Assembly (NCBI RefSeq): GCF_043729335.1
Contig: NZ_JAYTLQ010000060.1
Location: forward strand, 124,001 to 188,000
Length of the DNA stretch: 64,000 bases
Direction: 5' to 3'
Source: Crenothrix sp043729335
GTDB lineage: Bacteria; Pseudomonadota; Gammaproteobacteria; Methylococcales; Methylomonadaceae
Position 1 is the first letter of the stretch; each line of letters opens with the position of its first letter. Shown here one piece after another: positions 43,315-51,858 of the stretch. Below the pieces are notes generated by a model. It worked only from the letters and a program-made list of their open reading frames with translations, searched no databases and was not told the DNA's origin. Made by a program: the position numbers and the translations under genes.

Positions 43315-45828
43315 CTATTTTAAAAATGATGGGATCGAATTAGGGCTACTATTCACACAGTTAATAATATCGGCGGCAGTTACATGAATTTCAAGATTTA
43401 ATTCTTCGGCGGCTTTAAGTAAAGACAGCGCTTGCAAGGCATCAAAATTTTTCAAGATGACATCCATGGCCGCAGTTTTATTATTGGAAAAGTATTGCTT
43501 TACTAACGCCGTTAAAAAACGATCCATGCCCATTTTCTTAATAAGCTCGTCAGCCTTACTATCGAGCTTGTCAAACACATCGCTCGGTAAGTCATTGAAC
43601 AATACCATAGGGTTGGCATTGCTGCCACCCATGCCCATTAACGCGCCAAATACATCGATGTGTTTGGGGCCGAAATCATCTTCATAATAGTCGTCAAGAA
43701 ATTTCTCAATTAATACAATGGCGCGTTGATCTTTTTCGAGGTCTGCATTTTCCAGGCTAGTTTCTAATCTGTCGATATTTATTTCGGAACATTTGCTGGC
43801 ATCACCGTTAGATTCAGCGTACACACGGTAATACATGCCGATAGGTTTTTTCCACAAAGCAGAAGGAACTTTTACGCATACGCGCATCAGTTCAAAGTGG
43901 CCGATGCGCTCTAAACCCTGGCAGAAGGCTAATAATTTTTCTTCGTCTAGCAGGTTTTTGCCAAGAGAGTATTTAAGCGGCGCTTTGAGTTTATCTATTA
44001 TTTTAGTCAGTAAGACTTGGGTATCGGCTTGATTGCAATACTTTAAAGCAAGCTCGATAAACTGTGCTAATTCCTGGGGCGAGGCGGTGTAGTTTTTTGC
44101 CAAGGGCGGCAATGCTTTCAAAACAGCTGCCGGTTGTAAATTCATGGCAGCCGCTTCCATCATGACATAAAAGTGGGCATTTAAAAGCCCCGTATGTAAT
44201 TGTTGTACGGTTTCAGCAACCTGTGTTGCACCTTGGCTTTTATCGATTTTAGCTGCCGCGAACGTACAAAAACCTTGCATGATGGTCACTATCAATTGAT
44301 CACGTTTGTTCAGTGCTAAACTTTGGGTAGCGTGCATTTCTTGGTCTAGTTTCTGGAATTTTTTGCTTTTAATGAGCGTTCTGATGTGCGCCAAATGGCT
44401 GTTGAACAAGGCTTGTTTGGCAAATACATTAACCGGGTCAATCTTTAGTACTGTCTGCGCGTATTGCGTGGCTTGTTTAAAGGCCTGTCTGCGGGTGGCA
44501 TCGTTAATAGCAATCAATAGCAACTCGATATCTTGTGGAAACTTTGCAATGCTCTTGTTCAGCCAAAGCTTTAGGTCATCTTTTTGTTGCGCTCTATTCT
44601 CATAGTAGTTAACAATTTTTAAATAGGTGTCGCGGTCATCCGGATCCTGATCCAAGCTGTCTTCTAGCCAGGGTATAGTTTCGGATAAGGGATATTCTTT
44701 GCTGGCAATATGGCGCATTAACAGCGCTATTTTTAGATTATCTACGGGTTCTTGGTTCTGCAATAAGGCAACGCCACGTTTCCAATAATACAGCGCATCA
44801 TGAAGATTGCCTTTGTGTTCATAGCCAAGTGCTTTTAAGCGACATTCTTCAAATTCGTCGGCGAGGCCAAAGTGCTTATTGAAATCGCGTTGCCCGGCAG
44901 GATAATTTGCCAGTGCTAAATAGCAATAACGCCGCGATAATTCTTCGCCAAAGATAGTATGGTATTGCAGGGCTAAGTTAAATTTCAATTTGTCGGACAA
45001 ACGCTGTTTTTGTTTAATGATGACATCAAGCAATTCCAACTGTTTTTTATTGAATTTTTTGGCTATGGTGACAAGTTGCCCTTGTTTGTGCGACAAATCA
45101 GATAGATCAGTGATCAGTGTCGAGCCATCATGGGTACATGCTAATAGGCTTTTGGCCATATTATAGTAGGGCGATTCTGTCGTAATTTTTGCAAGTTGTT
45201 CCTGAGCAGTTTCCTTGGATTCGGAAAATGCCATGACTGCTTTTAGCAATGTCCGAAAATCTTTAAAGGCCGAACGAAACGGCAATTGCTGTAACTGGGT
45301 GTCAACCGCTTGATATTGGCCTGCCCGATAAGCTGATAATGTTGCTTGAACAATTGTTAAGTGCTTTATAAACACCGAGTCTTGCGGTAACAACGTTTGA
45401 ATTTCAGGTTTGCTGGTGATAATTAATAAACCTAAGAGATTGGCAAGCCGGGGGTATTGTTCATCCAGTTGCGCGATTGTGAGTTGTTGCAAGTATTTTT
45501 TGGTTTTAGCTATATCATTGGTTTTTAAGAGCCAAGTCAGATAATGGTCAAAATACTCCCTCCCAGTACCGCTATTTTGCGCGTAGCTTTCCCATAACAC
45601 GACCGCTTCTTTGACCATGCCTTTTGCGGTAAATGATAATGACCTTTGTAAGTAACATTGTGCCAGCGCTTGTCGCCACTCTGAATTTTCTGTGGTTTTT
45701 AATAAGGTCTTATACAGCTCAATTGCTTCTTTAAAATTTCCAGCCTGAAATTTAGACCTCGCGGTGTGCTCTAAAGATACGCTATCTGTTTTGTTAGTAA
45801 CAGGTGAGTTAGACGATGTTTTTTGCAT
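43315..45828 (-). CDS. Large TPR-repeat protein of the HscC-like chaperone operon
   Basis: An 837-residue, mostly helical protein with no signal peptide or membrane segment. The first repeats are recognisable TPRs (ARSKFQAGNFKEAIELYKTL, EWRQALAQCYLQRSLSFTAKG), and further ones occur around residues 340-480 (GNLHDALYYWKRGVALLQ). The C-terminal part contains a short Gly/Asn segment (GALMGMGGSNANPM). It is the first gene of the operon, 13 bases ahead of the J-like gene. A scaffold or client-recruiting role for the Hsp70 system is inferred from context only. Confidence 0.72.
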   Translation of the reverse strand: MQKTSSNSPVTNKTDSVSLEHTARSKFQAGNFKEAIELYKTLLKTTENSEWRQALAQCYLQRSLSFTAKGMVKEAVVLWESYAQNSGTGREYFDHYLTWLLKTNDIAKTKKYLQQLTIAQLDEQYPRLANLLGLLIITSKPEIQTLLPQDSVFIKHLTIVQATLSAYRAGQYQAVDTQLQQLPFRSAFKDFRTLLKAVMAFSESKETAQEQLAKITTESPYYNMAKSLLACTHDGSTLITDLSDLSHKQGQLVTIAKKFNKKQLELLDVIIKQKQRLSDKLKFNLALQYHTIFGEELSRRYCYLALANYPAGQRDFNKHFGLADEFEECRLKALGYEHKGNLHDALYYWKRGVALLQNQEPVDNLKIALLMRHIASKEYPLSETIPWLEDSLDQDPDDRDTYLKIVNYYENRAQQKDDLKLWLNKSIAKFPQDIELLLIAINDATRRQAFKQATQYAQTVLKIDPVNVFAKQALFNSHLAHIRTLIKSKKFQKLDQEMHATQSLALNKRDQLIVTIMQGFCTFAAAKIDKSQGATQVAETVQQLHTGLLNAHFYVMMEAAAMNLQPAAVLKALPPLAKNYTASPQELAQFIELALKYCNQADTQVLLTKIIDKLKAPLKYSLGKNLLDEEKLLAFCQGLERIGHFELMRVCVKVPSALWKKPIGMYYRVYAESNGDASKCSEINIDRLETSLENADLEKDQRAIVLIEKFLDDYYEDDFGPKHIDVFGALMGMGGSNANPMVLFNDLPSDVFDKLDSKADELIKKMGMDRFLTALVKQYFSNNKTAAMDVILKNFDALQALSLLKAAEELNLEIHVTAADIINCVNSSPNSIPSFLK

Positions 45829-45977
45829 GCGTGTGAATTTAAGGAATTAATAGGAAAAACGGCGGTATAGCTGTAAAAATACACTATAACAATAGCAAAA
45901 AGCCACTACATATTTATCAAAACGCATAGTAGCTTTATTTAAACAACATTACCATAGCGTAATACTGTTTAAATAAA

Positions 45978-46013
45978 AACGCCCTGGGTATTTATGAAGA
46001 TACGCGGGGCGTT
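45978..46013 (-). terminator. Intrinsic terminator of the tyrosine-autokinase gene
   Basis: A 14-bp stem with one mismatch and one G-U pair (45978-45991 with 46000-46013) around an 8-base loop. On the minus strand it is followed by TTTTTATTT. It lies 34 bases after the stop and separates this gene from the chaperone operon. Confidence 0.8.
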
Positions 46014-46046
46014 GATTGGCATGCTGTAGGCGCTGCGTGTTTAGGT

Positions 46047-48338
46047 TTACTCAGTATAGTAGCTGTCAAATTGTCTTAAATACATGCCGGAATCGCCATA
46101 GCCGTAGCTGGAATACTCCTGCGCATCGACCATAGATAGTAAAACACCGGCCACGTTTCCGTTGGCCTGGGTAAGTTTTTTAATGCCCCAGTTAACCGCT
46201 TCTTGCTTAGTAACCGCCCAGCGAACGACTAATATTGTGGTATCAACTTTCTGAGATAGGATAAGTGCATCTGCATTCGCGGCAATAGGCGGCGAATCAA
46301 TAATCACGGTATCGTAGTCTTTGTCCAAAGATTTTAAAAAAGCATCGAATTGCGGTGACGCTAAAATACTGGTTAAATCGGGTACTTGTTTACCGCTACG
46401 CAGAACATCCAAACCCGTTGCCTTTTCGGTCCAGATAACATTATCCAACGTTTGTTCTTCCAGAAGTACATCTGATAAGCCAGCTGCTTCGGAAAGTTGA
46501 AAGACTTTTAAAATACCTGCTCGATAAGAGTCAGCATCAACCAGCAGCACTCTTTTTCCCGCCATCGCATACATTCTTGCTAAAGAGGACGCTGCGGTGG
46601 TTTTGCCTTCTTTGGGTTGTGTGGAAGTGACTAAAATTGTTTTAGGCATTTTGCCTTTGCCGGAAATATCAAGATTCCAGCGTATGGCATTAATCGAGTG
46701 CGCCAGTGCGGAACGTGGGTATTGCAGAATATAATTATCTAAAGACATGCCCGCTCTTTTATCTGCGCCTTTCAATAAGGGCACGAAGCCTAATGAGGGC
46801 AAGCCGGTGACTTTTTCAATTTGTTCTCCGCTGCGGTAGCCTGGAATTAAATACTCCATTAAAAAGGCCAGCATTAGTCCTACAATCCCAGAAGCCACTA
46901 TTGCAAGAGCAAGAATAGGTTTCTTTTTTGGGAATGTTGGATCGGACAACGCGCCTGCGCGCGAAATGACAGTGGCATCAGGTTGTTGCACTTCCATATT
47001 CTCTTGGGCGCTAACCTCTTTGAATCGTGCTACAAACGTATTTAACAGAGTGCGGTTTGCTTCAGCATCTCGATTTAACGCATCAAGTTGTACCTTGTCG
47101 GTGTTGTCTTTAGCCAATTGACCTTTAAGAACTTCCATGTTTTCTTGCAGAGAAGCGATTCTGGAATCAGTAATTTCTGCTTCGTTAGACAAGCCGTTAA
47201 CAATTTTTCTGACTTCTACTTCGATCTTGTCTTGGAGTGAGTTCAGTTCGGCTATAAAATTCAGTAATTTTGGATGCTTTGGGCCGTAATCGGTAGACAG
47301 TTCAGCAATTTTTCGTTGTAGTTCAGATTCTTGTGTGCGTAAACCTTGAATCAAGCTGGACTGTAGCACTTCGTTGGTTGATCCTATGTCCCCACGGGAA
47401 TTAAGAAGACTTTCCGCCTGACGCAAACGCGCCGCTGCCAGCGATCTATCTGATTTGGCGACCATTAATTGCGAGTTAACTTCAGAAATTTGTTGTTGAA
47501 TCAGTGTGCCATCTTTGCCGTTCAGCAGTCCGGAATTTTTGCGGTACAATTCAACGGCATCTTCCGAGGCTTTCACTTGTTTTTGGCTTACCATGATCTG
47601 CTGATTTAGCCAGGAGGAGGCCATTTTAGTGGTTTCAAATTTAGAGTCCATCTGTCTTTTTATATACAGATTAACAATTGCATTGGTGACACGCGATGCG
47701 GTAATACGGTTTTTTGAAGTAAATTTAACGGTAATAACCCGTGATTCCCTTTGTTGTTGAACATCCAGATTCTTCAAAAAATTATTGATAATTTGAGTCC
47801 AGCGCAATTCAGAACGATACTCTTTTTCGGAAATGCCTGACGAGTCAACCATATTGTCAATGCTTTTTTCTTCTTGCGTGAAAAATTTTCCAGCATTGTC
47901 TTTGATAGCCGTTGTGGTTGATGAGAGATCGTCGGCGTTATCCTCGGCATTGGCCGGTAGCGTATTAAATTCGGGGTCTTGATCAAGATTCAGTTCGCGT
48001 ATCACTTCCCTGGCCAATTCTGGCGAACGCAGCACTTGTATTTCACCGGCAATGGTTTCTGCATCCGCTAACGATGCTGTGGAGGCATTTTCTCGCTTAA
48101 CGATGTCTCGCCCACGATTTTCAATCATTATCTGTGCTTCACCGGTATAACGCGGGGCAATGCTCCACAAAATTGTTGCGGCCAATAGTGTACAACCCAG
48201 CATAATGGCTAAAATAAGCCATTTTCTACGCCAAATTATGGCAAAAATCTGCCGGATGCTAATGCCATCGGAAGTCGAAGGGGTAGCAAAAAAACTTTTC
48301 ACATTGGTCGATTCAGATTGCACTGACTCATTACTCAT
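46047..48338 (-). CDS. Polysaccharide co-polymerase with tyrosine autokinase domain (Wzc/GumC-like)
   Basis: A 763-residue inner-membrane protein. The N-terminal Wzz domain follows a first membrane segment (WLILAIMLGCTLLAATILW, about residues 37-55). Long periplasmic coiled coils (residues about 240-430) and a second membrane segment (ILALAIVASGIVGLMLAF) come next. The cytoplasmic BY-kinase domain has Walker A TSTQPKEGKTTAASSL, Walker A' VLLVDADSYR and Walker B TVIIDSPP. Six tyrosines in the last 25 or so residues (YSSYGYGDSG, YLRQFDSYYTE) form the autophosphorylation cluster. It would control chain length and export of an exopolysaccharide. Confidence 0.93.
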   Translation of the reverse strand: MSNESVQSESTNVKSFFATPSTSDGISIRQIFAIIWRRKWLILAIMLGCTLLAATILWSIAPRYTGEAQIMIENRGRDIVKRENASTASLADAETIAGEIQVLRSPELAREVIRELNLDQDPEFNTLPANAEDNADDLSSTTTAIKDNAGKFFTQEEKSIDNMVDSSGISEKEYRSELRWTQIINNFLKNLDVQQQRESRVITVKFTSKNRITASRVTNAIVNLYIKRQMDSKFETTKMASSWLNQQIMVSQKQVKASEDAVELYRKNSGLLNGKDGTLIQQQISEVNSQLMVAKSDRSLAAARLRQAESLLNSRGDIGSTNEVLQSSLIQGLRTQESELQRKIAELSTDYGPKHPKLLNFIAELNSLQDKIEVEVRKIVNGLSNEAEITDSRIASLQENMEVLKGQLAKDNTDKVQLDALNRDAEANRTLLNTFVARFKEVSAQENMEVQQPDATVISRAGALSDPTFPKKKPILALAIVASGIVGLMLAFLMEYLIPGYRSGEQIEKVTGLPSLGFVPLLKGADKRAGMSLDNYILQYPRSALAHSINAIRWNLDISGKGKMPKTILVTSTQPKEGKTTAASSLARMYAMAGKRVLLVDADSYRAGILKVFQLSEAAGLSDVLLEEQTLDNVIWTEKATGLDVLRSGKQVPDLTSILASPQFDAFLKSLDKDYDTVIIDSPPIAANADALILSQKVDTTILVVRWAVTKQEAVNWGIKKLTQANGNVAGVLLSMVDAQEYSSYGYGDSGMYLRQFDSYYTE

Positions 48339-49123
48339 TTAAAAAACTCCTAATTCTGAACTCATTGTTATTAATTATGCATATCCGGCAAATACAAGAA
48401 CTGCACTCAAGCAATGTGTGATGGCATCGATTTTGTCGTAATCGTAACGTTTTAAATCTATAGTTATCATTTTAAGTTTAAGTAAAATAGTGTAGAGCTG
48501 ATGTTAATATATCTAGTTCACGCAACATCTCAAGCGCAATTGAAGCCACAGTTATTGAGTAAAAGTTGCTATAAACCTATAAACATCATGAATCAGTGGC
48601 AAAAGGGGCACGCAAGCTAAGTGAATCAACGGGGGTATGATGTAAAAAAATAATTTTACTGTTTTTATTTTTTATCAAAATCGCGATAAGTTTTTCAGAT
48701 AGCCCTGCTTTAAGCAGATTTCATGTCAGCACTGCGTTATTATTTAATCACTCAAATCTTAAATACGCACACTAAGTCGTATAAGCATAAAGCCTTGTTG
48801 TGATAATTTCCAATTTTTTTCATTGCCCCTCCTTGAATAAAAATTTTTCCGTGCTAACGGGTAGTTGTGCCGCTTAATTATTTGCTTTAAAAGGGCAAAA
48901 TATCTGTCATCATTTTTTACAGTTAGCTCAGTAGGGTGGTTTTATCTATTAGGCTAATGAATTTGTTGGCTGCTATCAATAGGTATAAACACTTATGCTT
49001 TGATTTTTCTGGATAACAGTGTGTTAAAGCAGTCGAATTACTTGGTTTTTAGTGTAAAAAAACAAAATTAGCGCATAATAAAAAAATTATGCCCTGTTAT
49101 TTAATCTGTGAATTAAACCATTT
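48339..49123. other. Long AT-rich intergenic region between tyrosine kinase and second putative hydrolase
   Basis: A 785-base divergent gap. No frame of convincing coding quality, no tRNA-like fold and no strong inverted repeat was found. It must contain promoters for the kinase gene (minus) and the hydrolase (plus). Its size suggests regulatory content or decayed sequence, but nothing specific can be named. Confidence 0.5.
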
Positions 49124-50320
49124 ATGTTTAAAAAAATCACGACATCTTTATATGCGTTAAGCGGTTTTTTTATGTTGCTGTGTGCGTGTAATTATTCAGC
49201 GCACGCAACACAGTTAGTAGAGGGAAAAATCGGTTTTTTTAAACACGCCAATACAACATTTGATAGTTATTCGGCGAAGCCGGATACCAAGCAGCAACAG
49301 TGGATGCAAAAGCATTATCAGCGCATGTTGGTTTATACCCCGTATTTTGATGCACGACTCAATTGGTATCCTAGCGCATGGTTTTATAAGGATAGCTATG
49401 CCATTTATATTGGCAGCGAAACAGCCAAAAAACACCCTGAATGGATTTTACGCGATGAAAAGAACAATGCGTTGTACATTCCTTGGGAATGCCATGGCAA
49501 ATGCGACCAATACGCGGGCGATTTTGGCAATCCTGAGTTTAGAAAGTTTAAGATTGAAGAAATCCGTGCCGCTTTAACTAAAGGTTATAAGGGGGTGTGG
49601 CTTGATGATGTTAACTTAACCTGGCGAGTGGGTGATAACAAAGAAGACCATGTTACACCAGTGGATAAACGAACCGGGAAATTAATGGTGCTTAAGGATT
49701 GGTGCCGGTATTTTGCCGAGTTTATGGAAGACATTCGCGCGGCCTTTCCTGGCACTGAGATTGCCCATAATGCGATATGGTATGCAGATAGCCTGGAGTC
49801 GGAAAATCCATTTATCAGTCGGCAAATCAGTGCGGCCAATTATATTAATATTGAGCGCGGCGCTAATGACAGTGGTTTAACAGGCGGTGATGGGCCGTGG
49901 GGCTATTTAACCTTTTTGCGTTACCTGGATTATGTCCATCAACGCGGTGTCAGTGTTATTTTAATGGACGCGGGTATTACCCCAGATGAGCGGGAATATG
50001 GCCTTGCTACAGCGCTATTAGTCAGTAATGGCAATGATTTAATCAACAGTAATCAACCCGACTGGACGACGCCAGATCATTGGTGGCCAGGTTACGATAT
50101 TAATTTGGGAGCCGCAGAAAATAGCCGTTATAAGTGGCGCGGACTATTACGGCGTGATTTTGAATGCGGCCGGGTGTTAGTGAACCAGCCGGGAATGCCA
50201 GAACAGCTTGTCCGTATTAAAGGTAAATTTCAAAGAATTGATGGCGCACCGATAAAAAAATTACACTTGGCGGGTAAGTCCGCAGCTATTTTAATTAAAA
50301 AATCGTGTAAACAGCATTAA
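49124..50320 (+). CDS. Exported putative glycoside hydrolase (GHL15-like), copy 2
   Basis: A 398-residue paralogue of the protein at 37478. The N-terminus is a signal peptide with a possible lipobox (FMLLCAC), so it may be a lipoprotein, unlike copy 1. Shared blocks include SYAIYIGSETAKKHPEW, YIPWEC, GYKGVWLDDVNLTWRVG, IAHNAIWYADS, NYINIERGANDSGL and ILMDAGITPDEREYGLAT. The two conserved aspartates in LDD are candidates for catalysis. It ends in a strong terminator shared with the convergent carotenoid gene. Function in exopolysaccharide processing is inferred from neighbours. Confidence 0.7.
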   Translation: MFKKITTSLYALSGFFMLLCACNYSAHATQLVEGKIGFFKHANTTFDSYSAKPDTKQQQWMQKHYQRMLVYTPYFDARLNWYPSAWFYKDSYAIYIGSETAKKHPEWILRDEKNNALYIPWECHGKCDQYAGDFGNPEFRKFKIEEIRAALTKGYKGVWLDDVNLTWRVGDNKEDHVTPVDKRTGKLMVLKDWCRYFAEFMEDIRAAFPGTEIAHNAIWYADSLESENPFISRQISAANYINIERGANDSGLTGGDGPWGYLTFLRYLDYVHQRGVSVILMDAGITPDEREYGLATALLVSNGNDLINSNQPDWTTPDHWWPGYDINLGAAENSRYKWRGLLRRDFECGRVLVNQPGMPEQLVRIKGKFQRIDGAPIKKLHLAGKSAAILIKKSCKQH

Positions 50321-50341
50321 CGTAGCAATGCTTAATTAACG

Positions 50342-50373
50342 TAGAGACGCAAGATTTTGCGTCTCTATTTTTT
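50342..50373 (+). terminator. Intrinsic terminator overlapping the crtN-like stop codon
   Basis: A perfect 11-bp stem (TAGAGACGCAA 50342-50352 with 50357-50367), a GATT loop and six T bases (50368-50373). It terminates the putative hydrolase gene on the + strand. The TAG stop of the convergent carotenoid gene (50367-50365) lies inside the right arm. Confidence 0.85.
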
Positions 50374-51858
50374 AAGATCAGCCAAAATCTTATCCCGCAC
50401 CAATTGCCCGGATAAAGTCACCATCGGCATACCACCGCCTGGGTTAACACTGCCGCCGACAAAATAAAGATTGCTTAAAGAAGCGCTGCGCTGCGGTATT
50501 TTAAAACCTAAGTTTTTAAACCGATCCGTCACTACGCCGTATATTGAGCCCTTATTTGAATAATACTTGGCCTCAATATCAACCGGCGTCCAGGTTTCTT
50601 CGCAAATAATATGTTTTCTTAAATCCGTTAAGCCCATACGTTCCAGTTTGATTAATACCCGTTCCCGAAACGCCGCATAATCTTGGGGTGTTAAGGGGTT
50701 TTTGGAATCAAGATGTGTAATATGCGGCAGTATTTTGATGATTTCACAGCCTTCCGGGGCTTGGCTAGGGTCGCTTTTAACCGGTGCTACCAGATAAATG
50801 GTCGGGTCTTCTGATAACTGGTGGGAATGGAAAATAGCTTTAAAATGCTCGCGGGAATTATGGGCATAAAAGAAATTATGGTGTGCTAATTGGTGGTAAA
50901 TTCTGTTAACCCCCAAATGAATCACCAGACCCGAACAACTGGGTTCAAAGCGTTTTAGCTTTTCAGCTTGTTGGGGTTGCTTTAATAGTTTTTTATAGGC
51001 GGGAATCGCTTCCATATTAGACACAACAATGTCTGCCGGAATAACAGTGCCATCTGTTAAACGCACTCCCGTGGCACGTTCGCCAGTAGTTTCAATTTCG
51101 GCAACTTCTGCATTCACCCGAATAGTAACGCCCAATTCAAGCGCCAGTTTTTGCAAGGCTTGCGCCATGTTGTACATGCCGCCTTTCACATACCACAGGC
51201 CATAACCAAATTGAATATAAGGCAATAAGTTCATTAACGCCGGTGAATCATAAGGTGACGAACCGACGTATTTAATAAAATAATTAAGTATATCAATTAA
51301 TTTAGGATCGCTAATAAAACGTCGGACACCCTGATCCATTGACCGAAACACATCAAACTTTAATAGGCTTTGCACAGGGCCGTAGTGTTGTATGAGCTCC
51401 CAAAATGAATCCAAGCCGTGTTCAAAATAACCGCTTTCTGTTGTTTCACAGAGTTTTTTTGAGTAAGCCATAAAATCCGCAAATTCCTTGGCGGTATTGG
51501 TGCCAAGCTTTGCCAATTCGTGCTGCATTTTGTCAGGATCAGAACTTAAATCCAAAGTGTTGCCGTCCTCAAAAAAATTACGCCAATGCGGTTCAACCGG
51601 CTCAATGGTTACATAATCGGCCATATTTTTACCGGCGTGCTCAAACAGGCGTTTGAAAACATGCGGCATGGTTAAAATAGACGGGCCTAAATCAAAACTA
51701 AAACCGTCTTTTTGCAGCACATTGAGTTTGCCGCCTACCTTGTCATTTTTTTCCAGCACATCGACACTGAACCCCTCGGTTGCTAACGAGATTGCTGCTG
51801 ATAATCCGCCAAGCCCTGCACCGATAATAATGACATGTTTATTTTGGGTAGCCTTCAT
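50365..51858 (-). CDS. crtNb: CrtN-like carotenoid oxidase (4,4'-diapolycopene oxygenase type)
   Basis: A 497-residue FAD-dependent enzyme of the phytoene-desaturase family. The dinucleotide motif HVIIIGAGLGGLSAAISLA opens the protein, and the C-terminal flavin motif is YFVGGSVNPGGGMPMV. From memory it closely resembles the second crtN-like protein of Methylomonas, which oxidises the terminal methyls of 4,4'-diapolycopene to aldehydes. It is the last gene of the operon and overlaps the aldehyde dehydrogenase stop by one base. Desaturase activity instead of oxygenase activity cannot be excluded from sequence alone. Confidence 0.85.
   Translation of the reverse strand: MKATQNKHVIIIGAGLGGLSAAISLATEGFSVDVLEKNDKVGGKLNVLQKDGFSFDLGPSILTMPHVFKRLFEHAGKNMADYVTIEPVEPHWRNFFEDGNTLDLSSDPDKMQHELAKLGTNTAKEFADFMAYSKKLCETTESGYFEHGLDSFWELIQHYGPVQSLLKFDVFRSMDQGVRRFISDPKLIDILNYFIKYVGSSPYDSPALMNLLPYIQFGYGLWYVKGGMYNMAQALQKLALELGVTIRVNAEVAEIETTGERATGVRLTDGTVIPADIVVSNMEAIPAYKKLLKQPQQAEKLKRFEPSCSGLVIHLGVNRIYHQLAHHNFFYAHNSREHFKAIFHSHQLSEDPTIYLVAPVKSDPSQAPEGCEIIKILPHITHLDSKNPLTPQDYAAFRERVLIKLERMGLTDLRKHIICEETWTPVDIEAKYYSNKGSIYGVVTDRFKNLGFKIPQRSASLSNLYFVGGSVNPGGGMPMVTLSGQLVRDKILADLKK

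Noticed and set aside
48339..49123. A hidden gene or small RNA in the 785-base gap
   Set aside because: Only short, AT-driven frames and no stable fold visible by eye; nothing specific could be supported.
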